Assembly: GCA_019636235.1 (NCBI GenBank)
Contig: JAHBXW010000010.1
Span: 1 to 64,000, forward strand
Origin: Planctomyces sp.
GTDB lineage: Bacteria; Planctomycetota; Planctomycetia; Planctomycetales; Planctomycetaceae
Length of the DNA: 64,000 nt
Reading direction: 5' to 3'
Part shown: piece after piece, positions 1 to 11,011 of the stretch
Layout: each line of letters opens with the position of its first letter
Numbering within the stretch: the stretch's first letter is position 1
Position numbers and translations under genes: made by a program
Notes under the pieces: model-generated
The model's input: only the letters and a program-made list of their open reading frames with translations
Database searches by the model: none
What the model was told of the DNA's origin: nothing

Positions 1-2507
1 TTAGGCCTGCCAGTGCAGTTCAGCCATGCCAAGCCCCGGTTCGGAGCCCCCATCAGCCAATCCGACTTGGTGATGTACGAAAGATGTCGCGCATAGAATC
101 CAGCCCGGTGGTCGAAATGCCCGACGGCTTCCCAGGGACGGGACCATTTCGTCACCGGTCCACCGGCGCCTACCAGCAGAGCCGAATTGTGATCAGGACT
201 GCGGCAGATGCCATAACCTCGCGTAAGGCCACTCTCCCAGATCGAGACTGGTTCGATTGGAACGGGAATGTTGTCTCGACTCTCCTTCCGATGAATCGCG
301 AGCCGAAACAGCACGGCATGCCCTTGCGTAGTGATTACGACCAACATTCGGCGTTTCGGATCGAAGCAGGCGTCCACAGGCGGCTCGTGCAAATCGCGGC
401 TGACGATCCTCTCGCCAGTGTCGGGACGGATGATCGAAATGGCTCCTCCAGATCTGTGATCGCGTTCCAGGACGGCCAGATACTCGCCATTGGCGGAAAA
501 GGCGACACCCGATGCCTTGTAACGTACTTCGATTCGCTGGACTTCGAGACCGCTGTCAAGGTTCCAGACTCTCGCCGTGCCGTCATCACTTGCGGAAGCC
601 AGCATTGGCGTCCCGGCGTTTATTGCGATTGACTGGATCGGCGCAGCATGGCCCAGCAAGACGCCGCGGCTCAGGCCGTCTTCAGCATTCCAGATGCGAA
701 TTTCAGATCCTGTTCCGCAGGTAAAAAGTGCATCACGCCGCGAATCAAACAGGACCTTGAATGCCTGCTCGCCCGGGTGGGCTTCAGTCGACCACAGGCA
801 TTTCCCAGTTGCAATCTCCCATTTCTTCAGGGTCCCGTCGTCTCCCGCTGTCCATACGAACTCGCCATCGGCGGAGAATGCGGCGCAGTTTGTCTCGCCC
901 TGTCCTGTTGCCCATGCATGGATGAGTTCTCCGGTTTCCGCATCCAGAATCCGGACCCGCGCATCCTGGCCGACGATGGCGATTGACCGCCCATCCGGCG
1001 AGTACACGCCGCAGTATACGTCTCCGATATTGTTGGCCAGCACGGAACCGTCCCGGCGTGTTCGGCCATTGAGCAGATTCCACTCGACGCCTCGAACGGC
1101 GGCGCTGCTCTGACCGTCCGCATACCGAGCGACGATGTCCTGGAAGAGCTTGAACTGTCCGCTCGACCACGCCCCCGCCGCCCGTTGAACATCGCTTGCA
1201 TACAGTCGCGATTCTCGATCGAACAACAGCGCGGCCAGCGCCTGCGATTGAATCTGGCGATCGATGACAAATGCGGCGGTCGCGAGCACCGCGAGAACGG
1301 ACAGCGACGCGGCCAGCCAGTGTCGCTTCGCTTGTCTGATGACCCGTTCCAGGGCACGTGGGCGGCGAGCACCGATCGGCACGCCTTCCAGATGGTGTCG
1401 CACGTCATTCGCCAGTTCACTGACTGAGGAATATCGATCGTCCGGCGAGTGTGAAAGCGCCTTGAGCACGATCGAGTCAATGTTCCCGTGCAAGTCTCGA
1501 GACAGCTGACGAACGCTCAATGTCCGTGCAGCTGCAATTTCGGGAGACAACGCACGTCGGCTCGGCAGCCGCGGCACTTCCGTATTGACGATCTGAATGA
1601 CATTCAGCAGCGAGCAGCTTCTCAACCTGTCCCGACCATGAGGCAGATCGCCCGTCAGCAGCTCGCAGAGAATCACTCCCAGCGCGTAAATGTCCGCACG
1701 TGTGTCGACTTGCCGCGAATCGAAGAGAAACTGCTCGGGCGCCATGTACTCGATGGTTCCCACCATCTGGCCGTGCTGCGTCAGCGACTCCTCGGTCAGC
1801 AGCGGATTGGAAAACGCCTTGGCGACGCCGAAGTCGATGACGCAGGGCTGCAGGCAGCCGGACACGTTCTGCAGCAGGATATTGCTCGGCTTCAAGTCGC
1901 GATGAATCAGCCCCTTTTGATGAGCGTGCTGGACCGCCTCGCAAAGTCGAATGAACAGCTTCAGCCGCTGCCTGATGCTGAGTTGTCGCGCATCGCACTC
2001 TCGGGTAATCGCCGCACCGTCGATGTACTCCATGACGAAATACGGGAGACCGGCGTCCGTCGTGCCGGCGTCAAAGACGCGGGCAATTCCCTCGTGGCTC
2101 ATCATCGCCAGTGCCTGCCGCTCTGCATTGAAACGTTGCAGGAACTTGCCGACAGCGAGTCCGGACCGAATCACCTTGAGGGCCACCTGGCGTCGAATCG
2201 GCCACTCCTGCGCGGCGAGATAAACCACACCCATGCCGCCCTGGCCAAGGACGGCCTCCAACCGATACGGGCCGATCGTCGCATTCAACGGAGCGGGAAG
2301 CTGCGTTGCCTCCTCCCGCGATGCGACTGTGACCGTTTCCAGCGACCGCGAGTTTCGCTCGTGGGCCGCAAGCAACTGAAGTATACGGGCCTGGCGATCG
2401 TGGTCGCCGGGCAGCGCATTCTCCAGGTGCTCCAAACGCTCCTGCTCGGTCGCCAGGCGGCGCAACGTGTTGAAGATCGCGCCGTCCTCAATGAAGGACT
2501 CAGGCAT
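1..2507 (-). CDS. Serine/threonine protein kinase with WD40-like repeats (C-terminus off left edge)
   Basis: The reverse-strand frame starting at 2507 stays open to base 1, giving about 835 residues with no stop in the window. A Hanks-type kinase domain spans roughly residues 80-350: glycine loop GQGGMGVVY near residue 88, VALK lysine near 111, catalytic loop HRDLKPSNILL and DFGVAKAF. One membrane segment follows (LAASLSVLAVLATAAFV), then a long tail with WD40-like repeats such as ASASDDGTARVWNLDSG. The layout is the usual planctomycete receptor kinase: cytoplasmic kinase, membrane anchor, probably external beta-propeller. The start lies 48 bases downstream of the ECF sigma factor stop and follows GGGGCGG, so the two genes look co-transcribed. 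The substrate is unknown. Confidence 0.9.
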   Translation of the reverse strand, partial: MPESFIEDGAIFNTLRRLATEQERLEHLENALPGDHDRQARILQLLAAHERNSRSLETVTVASREEATQLPAPLNATIGPYRLEAVLGQGGMGVVYLAAQEWPIRRQVALKVIRSGLAVGKFLQRFNAERQALAMMSHEGIARVFDAGTTDAGLPYFVMEYIDGAAITRECDARQLSIRQRLKLFIRLCEAVQHAHQKGLIHRDLKPSNILLQNVSGCLQPCVIDFGVAKAFSNPLLTEESLTQHGQMVGTIEYMAPEQFLFDSRQVDTRADIYALGVILCELLTGDLPHGRDRLRSCSLLNVIQIVNTEVPRLPSRRALSPEIAAARTLSVRQLSRDLHGNIDSIVLKALSHSPDDRYSSVSELANDVRHHLEGVPIGARRPRALERVIRQAKRHWLAASLSVLAVLATAAFVIDRQIQSQALAALLFDRESRLYASDVQRAAGAWSSGQFKLFQDIVARYADGQSSAAVRGVEWNLLNGRTRRDGSVLANNIGDVYCGVYSPDGRSIAIVGQDARVRILDAETGELIHAWATGQGETNCAAFSADGEFVWTAGDDGTLKKWEIATGKCLWSTEAHPGEQAFKVLFDSRRDALFTCGTGSEIRIWNAEDGLSRGVLLGHAAPIQSIAINAGTPMLASASDDGTARVWNLDSGLEVQRIEVRYKASGVAFSANGEYLAVLERDHRSGGAISIIRPDTGERIVSRDLHEPPVDACFDPKRRMLVVITTQGHAVLFRLAIHRKESRDNIPVPIEPVSIWESGLTRGYGICRSPDHNSALLVGAGGPVTKWSRPWEAVGHFDHRAGFYARHLSYITKSDWLMGAPNRGLAWLNCTGRP

Positions 2508-2554
2508 CGTCCGCCCCTTTGCCGCATCGTTTTCCGGCCCGGCCCCATCTGTCG

Positions 2555-3109
2555 TCAGCACCCGCTGGCGTTGCGCGTCCCCTGAAGTTCCAGTTTCAGC
2601 CACGAACGCGCGTAAGCCCAGTCGTCGTCCACCGTCGAGGAGGACACGCCGAGGGCTTTTGCCGTTTCATCAATGCTCAGCCCCGCGAAATACCGCAGCT
2701 TGACCACCTCGGCATGCCGCGGCGAGAGGCTCTCCAACCGGGACAGGCACTCATCGAGCGTCAGAATGTCGATCGTGCGGCCCGTGGGATCATGGCCGCA
2801 GTCGCTCAGCCCCACGCGCTCCCAGCCTCCGCCCCGCTTCTGCCGGCGACGCCGTCTCGCCCGCTCGACCAGAATCCTCCGCATAGCCTCTCCGGCAGCC
2901 GCGAAGAAGTGCCCCCGGTGGTCCCACAACGGCGTGGACGGCCCCGACGCCAGCCGCATATACGCCTCATGGACCAGATCAGTGGGCTGGATCGAAAGCG
3001 GCTCGCCACGTTCCTGCGCGAGCTTCGCCGCGGCCAGACGGCGCAACTCGCGATACATGCGGGGCAGCAGCACGTCCGCCGTGCAGGGCCCGTCGTAGTC
3101 GCCCGACAT
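2555..3109 (-). CDS. ECF-type RNA polymerase sigma factor (planctomycete ECF/Ser-Thr-kinase-linked group)
   Basis: The 184-residue product has the two-region form of an extracytoplasmic-function sigma factor. Region 2 is near residues 15-85 (LVHEAYMRLA, then a very basic RARRRRRQKR stretch) and region 4 is near 120-178 (LSPRHAEVVKLRYFAGLS followed by a helix-turn-helix ETAKALGVSSSTVDDDW). No anti-sigma factor is adjacent. A membrane Ser/Thr kinase lies immediately downstream on the same strand, an arrangement known from planctomycete ECF groups in which the kinase is thought to control the sigma factor. That link is inference from gene order. Target promoters cannot be told from this sequence. 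Confidence 0.9.
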   Translation of the reverse strand: MSGDYDGPCTADVLLPRMYRELRRLAAAKLAQERGEPLSIQPTDLVHEAYMRLASGPSTPLWDHRGHFFAAAGEAMRRILVERARRRRRQKRGGGWERVGLSDCGHDPTGRTIDILTLDECLSRLESLSPRHAEVVKLRYFAGLSIDETAKALGVSSSTVDDDWAYARSWLKLELQGTRNASGC

Positions 3110-3410
3110 GGGGGCTCCCAGTCAGCTTGTGTTGGCCAATTCACAATCCCGCGACCGGCCCCCCCGCCGAGACAGACGGCAAGTCTAACTCGACGCCGTA
3201 TTCAATACAATCGGCGACTCACTGAAAATCGCACGTGTGCGCATGGGGCAGAGCCTGGTGGGGGCGGTCTCCGTTCGCCGGAGCATTCGAAAGGCAGCGA
3301 ATTTCAAAAAACTGGAGAATCTGGCCGGTCGCTGACGATTGGACGGCGCATATCGGTTCGGGCGGAGTCCACATTCATCCGCTGTGGTCCTGGTACGGGG
3401 CGGCGGAGCG
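3110..3410. other. Intergenic region between divergent genes
   Basis: This gap separates the leftward sigma-factor gene from the rightward gene pair beginning at 3411. It should hold promoters for both directions, but I see no convincing -35/-10 pair, RNA gene or repeat. Short reading frames crossing it have no recognisable features. Confidence 0.4.
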
Positions 3411-3602
3411 ATGCGTCTATCAGCAGGGACGCGAATCCTGATTTTGCTGGGCGTCGTGCTGCTCGCCGTTGGGGCGGCGGCCTTTGCCAGGCGTCAGCTG
3501 CAGGTCCGCGAACTGCGGACCTTCCGCGGCGATGGGGCCGGTGCGCGCTCCATGTCCGCGGGAGTTCAGGAAGACAGCAGGCGGTCAACACAATCACGTT
3601 GA
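3411..3602 (+). CDS. Possible small membrane protein, 63 aa
   Basis: An ATG at 3411 is preceded by GGCGGAGCG, an acceptable ribosome-binding site. It opens a 63-codon frame with one strong hydrophobic helix near the N-terminus (ILILLGVVLLAVGAAAFARR) followed by a basic, polar tail. It ends 13 bases before the ATG of the PEP-CTERM protein, so the two could be co-transcribed. I recognise no family and the tail looks low in information, so it may be a chance frame. If real it would be a single-pass inner-membrane protein. Confidence 0.35.
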   Translation: MRLSAGTRILILLGVVLLAVGAAAFARRQLQVRELRTFRGDGAGARSMSAGVQEDSRRSTQSR

Positions 3603-3615
3603 AGGATGGGCGATC

Positions 3616-4437
3616 ATGAGCTTTCGAACGGGCTGGCTGCTGGGGGCGATGGTGATGTGCTGCCTGCCGAAGGTGGGCGAGGGGGCGATGATTTCGGGGG
3701 GATCGAACATCCTTTCGCAATCGGACGCTGATCAGCTGGAGACGTGGCTGGGCCAGGGGCCGATCACTCAGACGAACATCTTCAGCTTTGAAAGTGGGCC
3801 AGTCGGGCAGAACATCGCATTCGACTTCCACGCGGCGGCCGACGGAAAGGGGCCGACGTTCACAGTCGTGCGCGTGGACAGTGTGTGGGAACGAGACACC
3901 ATCACAGGGGAATGGATCGACCGCCCAGACCTCACCGGGCAAATTGTCGGCGGGTACAATCCGGAATCGTGGGTTTCATTCGTTGTTTTCAATTTTAGCT
4001 GGGATCCGACGGTCAGAGAAGCCTTCCTTTTCAACCTGTCGACGAGCCTCAAGCTCGACCAACGCTCAGACGACCAGGGGGTTTTTCAGACCTACAACGC
4101 GATTTACAACGGACCTGTGTTTGGCGGTGGATTCGACTTGTACATTGACAACTACCAGGACGACCAACCAATACGCAATTACGCGTATGACTACTCTTAC
4201 GGGGAATTGACGGGCCAGAACGTGTTTGGCATGCAGTGGTCATATTTCAGTCTCAGTCACCTCGAAGTCTTCACGATCGCCCCGTACGTCACCGACCCGA
4301 CCGACCCCACGGACCCCGGGGCGGCCAATCCGGTCCCCGAACCCGGATCGCTGGCGCTCCTCGGCCTCGGCGGCCTGGGGCTGTTCCATCGGCTCCGCCG
4401 CCGGACGAGCACTGCGAACTCCTCAGCGGACGCGTAA
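3616..4437 (+). CDS. PEP-CTERM sorting-domain protein with TLD-like domain
   Basis: The product is 273 residues. An N-terminal signal peptide (MSFRTGWLLGAMVMCCLPK) is followed by a domain resembling the TLD-type domain of other bacterial PEP-CTERM proteins: SDADQLETWLGQGPITQTNIF, then HAAADGKGPTFTVVRV, GGYNPESW and a late LEVFTI. A TDPTDPTDP linker leads to the C-terminal sorting signal PVPEPGSLALLGLGGLGLF plus an arginine cluster. Such signals are recognised by exosortase, so the protein is probably exported and processed at the cell surface; no exosortase is in the window. ATG 3616 was chosen over upstream in-frame codons because it begins the signal peptide. The coding sequence is clearly less GC-rich than most of the window. 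Confidence 0.85.
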   Translation: MSFRTGWLLGAMVMCCLPKVGEGAMISGGSNILSQSDADQLETWLGQGPITQTNIFSFESGPVGQNIAFDFHAAADGKGPTFTVVRVDSVWERDTITGEWIDRPDLTGQIVGGYNPESWVSFVVFNFSWDPTVREAFLFNLSTSLKLDQRSDDQGVFQTYNAIYNGPVFGGGFDLYIDNYQDDQPIRNYAYDYSYGELTGQNVFGMQWSYFSLSHLEVFTIAPYVTDPTDPTDPGAANPVPEPGSLALLGLGGLGLFHRLRRRTSTANSSADA

Positions 4438-4793
4438 GCAACCTGGCTGATCAGCGAACGTCGCTGTACATCGAGAATTGTCGCGCTCCGGCGGAAACGG
4501 GCCCTCCGCCGGAGCGTCTTCATGCGCCGCCCCTGCACTGGCCGCGGAGTGTCTCTCCAATCTTCGTCTCATGATGAACTGCTGCGCCCGGGCGGTATCG
4601 TCCGGAGTGGGGTTCGACCACGCAGCCCGAAGAATGGGCCTTGGTGGAGATTCCGCAAGCTGAATGGCGTCTAATCCCCGGTCTGAATGCACGCCCAGAT
4701 ACTGGGGCACATGCCCCCAGCGGAGCTTGTGCGTCGCAGGGCCTTTCGGGAACCCTGGGCATGGGCCGTCCGCGCTGGCTGATTCAACCTGAA
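4438..4793. other. Intergenic region between convergent genes
   Basis: The gap lies between the stops of the PEP-CTERM gene (+) and serC (-). It contains one strong hairpin terminator near its left end, listed separately. I see no gene, repeat or RNA in the remainder. Confidence 0.5.
4484..4520 (+). terminator. Rho-independent-type hairpin after the PEP-CTERM gene
   Basis: A perfect 12-bp stem, CGCTCCGGCGGA paired with TCCGCCGGAGCG, encloses a 9-base loop and is followed by TCTT. It lies 46 bases after the PEP-CTERM stop. The T-run is short, as is common in high-GC genomes. Confidence 0.7.
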
Positions 4794-5900
4794 TCACCCC
4801 CGCCCGTCCGGACCGTCGCGGTCCGCCTGGTCTTCAAACTCGCGCATCGCGGCGATCAGCGCATCCACCCCCGCCGGCGGAAACGCGTTGTAGATGCTGG
4901 CCCGCATGCCGCCCACGCTGCGGTGCCCCTTCAGGCCGTCCAGCCCGCGGGCCTTCGCGAAGGCGATGAACTCGGCGTCCAGCGTCTCATCCCCCGTGAC
5001 GAACGTCACGTTCATCAGCGAGCGGCTGTCGGGCGCGGCCGTCGCGCGGAACAGCCGGCTGCGGTCCAGATGCGCGTACAGCTTGCCGGCCTTGTCCTCG
5101 TTGCGGGCGGCCAGGCCCTCCAGCCCCCCCTGGGACAGGATCCACTTGAAGACCTGCCCCATCAGGTAGATGCCGAACGTCGGCGGCGTGTTGTAACAGG
5201 AGTCGTCCGCGGCGTGCGTCCGGTACTGCAGCATCACCGGCAGGTCCTTCGAACCGCGTTCCACGAGATCCTTGCGGATGATCACCAGCGTCACGCCGGC
5301 CGGCCCGATGTTCTTCTGGGCGCCAGCGTAAATCAGTCCGTACTTCGCGACGTCGATCGGCCGGCTGAAGATGTCGCTCGACGCGTCGCAGATCAGCGGG
5401 ACGCCGGCGGGGGGCGTCGGCTCCTTCTGGAACTGCGTGCCGAAGATCGTGTTGTTCGAGGTGAAATGCGCGTACTTCGGGGCGCCGCTGTAGCGGACCT
5501 CTGATGGGATGTACGAAAAGTTCCGGTCCTCGCTGGTGCACGCGACATGCACGCGGCCGTACCGCTTGGCGTCGGCGACGGCCTTCTTCGACCAGGCCCC
5601 CGTCACGAGGTAATCGGCCGTGTCGCCTGGCGTCAAAAAGTTCATCGGCGCCATGTAGAACTGCGTCGACGCGCCCCCCGTCAGAAACAGGATGTCGTAG
5701 TCGTCGGGAATCTTCGCCAGCGTCCGGCAGTCGGCGATCGCCTGCAGCAGCACGGTCGAAAACGCTTTGCCCCGATGCGAGTGCTCGAGGACGCCAATGC
5801 CGGTGTTCGAGAGGTCCCAGAGGTCTTCACGGGCCTGCTGCAGCACGGGTTCGGGCAGGACGGCCGGCCCGGCGGAGAAGTTGAAAATGCGATTCGACAT
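4794..5900 (-). CDS. serC: Phosphoserine aminotransferase
   Basis: SerC is a PLP enzyme that converts 3-phosphohydroxypyruvate and glutamate to phosphoserine, the second step of serine synthesis, and can also act in pyridoxal phosphate synthesis. The 368-residue product matches the family length. It begins [14 protein letters not shown], has the [11 protein letters not shown] phosphate-binding segment and the PLP-lysine region [12 protein letters not shown] with the lysine near residue 196. The conserved [11 protein letters not shown] segment lies near the C-terminus. The gene stands alone between a convergent terminator and the divergent porin gene. serA, the preceding step, is about 57 kb away in this window. 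Confidence 0.97.
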   Translation of the reverse strand: MSNRIFNFSAGPAVLPEPVLQQAREDLWDLSNTGIGVLEHSHRGKAFSTVLLQAIADCRTLAKIPDDYDILFLTGGASTQFYMAPMNFLTPGDTADYLVTGAWSKKAVADAKRYGRVHVACTSEDRNFSYIPSEVRYSGAPKYAHFTSNNTIFGTQFQKEPTPPAGVPLICDASSDIFSRPIDVAKYGLIYAGAQKNIGPAGVTLVIIRKDLVERGSKDLPVMLQYRTHAADDSCYNTPPTFGIYLMGQVFKWILSQGGLEGLAARNEDKAGKLYAHLDRSRLFRATAAPDSRSLMNVTFVTGDETLDAEFIAFAKARGLDGLKGHRSVGGMRASIYNAFPPAGVDALIAAMREFEDQADRDGPDGRG

Positions 5901-6243
5901 GGACGGTTGCTGAGGTTGGAGAAGTCGCCGCGCCCGGCGGGACGTGCCCGCAGAGGGTATATCCCTCGCTTCTCGCCGGCGTCAACAAGCCGCAGGACGC
6001 GCGGAACGGGGTTCCGGTTCGCGGGAAACGCGGTCAGGCGACCGCCGGGGACCGACGCCCGCGGGCGTGCCGGGTCGACCGTCGGGGCCGGCGCCAGGCG
6101 GCTGGCCGGCCATCCGGGGGCGGTGAGAAACTGGCGGCGTGAAGCTGGCGGCAGGCCATTCTTAACAATTCATCATCAATCGAAAAAACCGGCACAACCG
6201 ATACATCTTCACAGACGGCGCGTCGAGTTCGCTTGCGCTCCGC
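5901..6243. other. Divergent promoter region between serC and the porin gene
   Basis: This 343-base gap separates two divergently transcribed genes and must hold both promoters. A conspicuously AT-rich patch at about 6160-6215 (including TTCTTAACAATTCATCATCA) stands out in the GC-rich surroundings just upstream of the porin start and is the likeliest promoter area. I cannot assign exact boxes and see no RNA gene. Confidence 0.45.
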
Positions 6244-7818
6244 ATGCGCGCCGCCCCTGGAGTTGCCCCCTTGCCTCTGCGCGTTCGCGACATTCCGCTG
6301 CTCGTCGCCCTTGCTCTGGCAGGTCTGGGGGTCCATCCGGCGAAAACCGCCGCTGACGAGTGGCCCGCATCGACCATTCGCGGTCAGTCGCCGTCCGGGG
6401 ATCTGTTTGAAGGTCAGATTCCCCGCGCCGAATCGTCGTCGGAGTTTCTGGCCCCGCCCGCTGCCGCGTCGCTTCCCGATGACGGGCCCGCCGCCGAGCT
6501 GGACAGCGCCCCGCCGCCCGACGACTGGAACGCCGCCGCCGCCCGGCTCTCCGCGCAGATCGAGGAACTGCAGGCGGAATTGAAGGACCTCAAGGCCGCC
6601 CCGCCGAAGTCCGACGACAAGAAAAAGGAGGAGAAGAAGGACAAGGCCTGGTACGAGAAACTCAACATCCGCGGGTACACGCAGTTCCGCTACAACGCTG
6701 TCCTGAACGATGAAGGAGATGCGCCGCCCCAGCACGTCGGCGACTTCTCCGTTCAGGAGGATCAGACGTTCCTCATCCGCCGGGCTCGCGTCATCCTGTT
6801 CGGCGACGTCAGCGATCATTTGTACGTCTACCTGCAGCCGGACTTCGCCGTCACGCCCCCGGGCAGCACGGACGGCATCCAGTTCCTGCAGATCCGCGAC
6901 TGGTATGGCGACATCTACTTCGACGACAACAAGGAGTACCGCGTCCGCGTCGGACAATCCAAGGTCCCCTATGGCTGGGAGAACCTGCAATCCAGCCAGA
7001 ACCGGCTGCCGCTCGACCGGGCCGACCCGTTGAACAGCGCCGTCCGCAACGAGCGCGACCTGGGCGCGTTCTTCTACTGGACGCCGACATGGGCCCAGGA
7101 TCGGTTCAAATACATCATGGACGAGGGCCTGAAGGGCTCGGGCAATTACGGCGTGTTCGGCATCGGCGCTTACGCCGGGCAGGGGGGCTCGCTCCGCGAG
7201 CAGAACGACAACGTCCACCTGGTGACGCGGCTCACGCTGCCGCTCCAGCTGGAGGACGGTCAGCTCGTGGAGTTCGGCGTGCAGGCCTACACGGGCCAGT
7301 ACGCGGTCCTGTCGACGCCCATCTCCCCGCTGGGCGTGGGGCCTCCCGTGCGCCCGACGGGAACGTTCGAAACGGGGGACGCCGACGGCAAGCTCGATCA
7401 GCGGATCGCGGGTTCGTTCATCTGGTATCCGCAGCCGTGGGGGTTCCAGTCGGAATGGACGGTGGGCCGCGGTCCGGCGCTCGACGACGCGCAGACGGCC
7501 GTCACGGATCGGCCTCTGTACGGCGGTTACGCCATGACGATGTATCGCATCCAGACGGAGTCCTGCGGCGAACTGTGGCCGTTCGCCCGTTGGTCGTACT
7601 TCAAAGGGGGCTACAAGTCCGAGCGGAATGCCCCCTGGTCGCACGTCAACGAGTGGGAACTTGGTCTCGAATGGCAGATCAGCAAGTCGATCGAGTTCGT
7701 CAGCATGTACACGATCACCGACCGCACGAACACGATCGCCCGCAACGTCGCCGACACCCGCTCCTATCAGCAGTTCCAGGGAGACTTGCTGCGGTTCCAG
7801 TTGCAGATGAACTACTGA
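6244..7818 (+). CDS. OprP/OprO-type outer-membrane porin
   Basis: The 524-residue product begins with a signal peptide (LLVALALAGLGVHPAKTAADEW). A coiled-coil segment follows around residues 95-130 (ARLSAQIEELQAELKDLKA, then a lysine-rich stretch). The remaining ~390 residues look like a beta-barrel of the phosphate-selective porin family: GYTQFRYNAV near the barrel start, RRARVILFGDVSDHLYVYLQPDF, VRVGQSKVPYGWENLQSS, and an end in LRFQLQMNY, a typical aromatic outer-membrane C-terminus. An N-terminal coiled coil before the barrel is common in planctomycete members. Substrate preference for phosphate is only a family inference. It overlaps the convergent DivIC-like gene by 7 bases. Confidence 0.88.
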   Translation: MRAAPGVAPLPLRVRDIPLLVALALAGLGVHPAKTAADEWPASTIRGQSPSGDLFEGQIPRAESSSEFLAPPAAASLPDDGPAAELDSAPPPDDWNAAAARLSAQIEELQAELKDLKAAPPKSDDKKKEEKKDKAWYEKLNIRGYTQFRYNAVLNDEGDAPPQHVGDFSVQEDQTFLIRRARVILFGDVSDHLYVYLQPDFAVTPPGSTDGIQFLQIRDWYGDIYFDDNKEYRVRVGQSKVPYGWENLQSSQNRLPLDRADPLNSAVRNERDLGAFFYWTPTWAQDRFKYIMDEGLKGSGNYGVFGIGAYAGQGGSLREQNDNVHLVTRLTLPLQLEDGQLVEFGVQAYTGQYAVLSTPISPLGVGPPVRPTGTFETGDADGKLDQRIAGSFIWYPQPWGFQSEWTVGRGPALDDAQTAVTDRPLYGGYAMTMYRIQTESCGELWPFARWSYFKGGYKSERNAPWSHVNEWELGLEWQISKSIEFVSMYTITDRTNTIARNVADTRSYQQFQGDLLRFQLQMNY

Positions 7819-8345
7819 CTCGCGGCCCTGCTCCGGGGGACGGGCCGGCGGTCGTGCAGGAAGGTGAAGCCGAACAGGACGAGCGCGGCGGCCGTCGTCA
7901 GCAACCGGGCGCGCAAGAGGCCGTTCTCCGCCAGTTCCCGGAGTTGCGGCCACAAGGGGGGCAACGGCGCGTCGGCCGGGGGGGCGGCAGGACGTGTGCT
8001 GGCCGGGGCGGCGGGAATGAGGATTTCGCCGGGCGCCGACAGACGCAGTCCCTGACGCGCCCGCGCCGCGACGAATTCCGCATCGCGCTCGAACGCCCGC
8101 ATCTCCAGTTCCCGCTGTTCGACGTCGGCCGCCAGCCCGGCTGCCCGCGCCGCCTGCCGCAGCGCCTCGTGCTGCCGCACCGTCAGGCTGACGACCTTCG
8201 GCCCCAGCGTGGCTGCGGCGTACAGGCAGGCCGCGACGAGCAGGGTCAGCCAGAAGGCGCACGACAACAGTCCCGCTCGCCAATCGTCGGCCCAGTCGCT
8301 GGACGCGGCTACGTCGGAGGTCGTCGAGTCGCGGTCGTCGTCCAT
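7812..8345 (-). CDS. DivIC/FtsB-like septum formation initiator-type protein
   Basis: ATG 8345, preceded by GGGGGCGGA, gives 177 residues; an in-frame GTG at 8387 is less likely. After an acidic N-terminus there is a membrane helix near residue 25-45 (FWLTLLVAACLYAAATLG), then a charged helical stretch (VRQHEALRQAARAAGLAADVEQRELEM), a GLRLSAPGEILIP segment and a second hydrophobic helix near the C-terminus (LLTTAAALVLFGFTFL). One transmembrane helix followed by a coiled coil, in a gene directly downstream of eno, fits FtsB/DivIC, which is often found next to eno. The second C-terminal helix and the proline-rich linker are atypical, so a role in division is plausible but not shown. Confidence 0.6.
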   Translation of the reverse strand: MDDDRDSTTSDVAASSDWADDWRAGLLSCAFWLTLLVAACLYAAATLGPKVVSLTVRQHEALRQAARAAGLAADVEQRELEMRAFERDAEFVAARARQGLRLSAPGEILIPAAPASTRPAAPPADAPLPPLWPQLRELAENGLLRARLLTTAAALVLFGFTFLHDRRPVPRSRAASQ

Positions 8346-8494
8346 TCCGCCCCCGCGGTACGGCCCGGGGACTCGGCCGTCGCCCACGGCCGGGCGCCAT
8401 TGTCATTGCGGACCATCGTCCAGCTGACGCCTGGGGCGGCGCGCACGCTCCCCTCGGGCGACGTCATCGGCTGGTCCGCGGTCCGCGGACGACC

Positions 8495-10117
<1,623 letters not shown>

Positions 10118-11011
10118 ATGAACGCTGAACGACGCACGATGCGGACCCGCCTGCTGGCCCTCGGACTCGGCGCCTGCGTCATCGGAGGCGCCAGCGAAGC
10201 CTACCGCTACAGCGTCCGCGAAACTCTCCGTCAGGCGGATGCGGCGGACCACCTCGCCCTGCTGACGCCTGGCCCGCCCAACGCCCACGCCGCGCCGCCC
10301 GAAATCGGCATGCTCGCTCCTTATCGCGTCGAGTCGGCAATCGCCGTCCGCGAGTCCGGCGGGCCGGGCGCTCAGCACGAATTCGTCGACGACGCCACCC
10401 GCACGCTGGTACGCGTCGCCATCCATCGCTGTCGGCCGCTGGCCGCCGAGCACGGCCTGCCCGCATCGACAATTAATCTCGTCGACGGCTCCGACCATGA
10501 TCCCTGCACGTCCGGCGGGGCGGTGGAACTGCGGGACCTCGACACCGGAGACGAGCTTCAAATCCGCTTCAAACTCATCGGCGCTCCCAACGGCACGATC
10601 TCCTGGGACGCCGAACGGCTGGCCGCCGATCCCCGCTGGTTCGATCGCCTCCAGCGGCTGGAGGGCTCGCTGTCCGGCGGCGGTCATTCGACGTCCGAGC
10701 TCCCGGGAATGCCCGGGGCGGTCGCGGACGGCGAACGGATCGCGCTGCGGGACCACGCTGATCCGGATCGCGTGCTGATGGAGGGTCCGCGCGACGACGT
10801 CCACGCGCTGCTTCAATTCCGGAACGCGTTCCGCGAGTTCTACGACGCGCAGAACGACGAGCACTCCGGCCGGATCGCCGCGATGGTCATCGAACGGCTG
10901 CTCGAGTCGGACGAGCAGCGCGAATTGACCGGCGAATGGCAGCGCTACCTGCGGACGCTCGACGAAGCGACCGCTGGCGCTACGGCGTACGCGGCTCTGG
11001 GCGATACCTGA
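10118..11011 (+). CDS. Protein of unknown function with N-terminal membrane or signal segment
   Basis: The 297-residue product starts with a basic stretch and a hydrophobic segment ([19 protein letters not shown]), suggesting export or a membrane anchor. The body is acidic and mostly soluble-looking, with [23 protein letters not shown] in the middle and a helical C-terminal part ([21 protein letters not shown]). I recognise no family. ATG 10118 was chosen as the nearest start ahead of the hydrophobic segment; ATG 10139 is an alternative. Codon use fits the neighbours, which supports this strand over the opposite-strand frame. Its end overlaps the convergent beta-propeller gene by 32 bases. 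Confidence 0.6.
   Translation: MNAERRTMRTRLLALGLGACVIGGASEAYRYSVRETLRQADAADHLALLTPGPPNAHAAPPEIGMLAPYRVESAIAVRESGGPGAQHEFVDDATRTLVRVAIHRCRPLAAEHGLPASTINLVDGSDHDPCTSGGAVELRDLDTGDELQIRFKLIGAPNGTISWDAERLAADPRWFDRLQRLEGSLSGGGHSTSELPGMPGAVADGERIALRDHADPDRVLMEGPRDDVHALLQFRNAFREFYDAQNDEHSGRIAAMVIERLLESDEQRELTGEWQRYLRTLDEATAGATAYAALGDT

Noticed and set aside
4605-4632. GGTTCGA-like T-loop sequence suggesting a tRNA
   Set aside because: The flanking bases do not form acceptor, D or anticodon stems, so it is not a tRNA.
6034-8406. A 790-codon open frame on the reverse strand across the porin
   Set aside because: The forward porin has a signal peptide, barrel motifs and an aromatic C-terminus; the antisense translation has no such structure.
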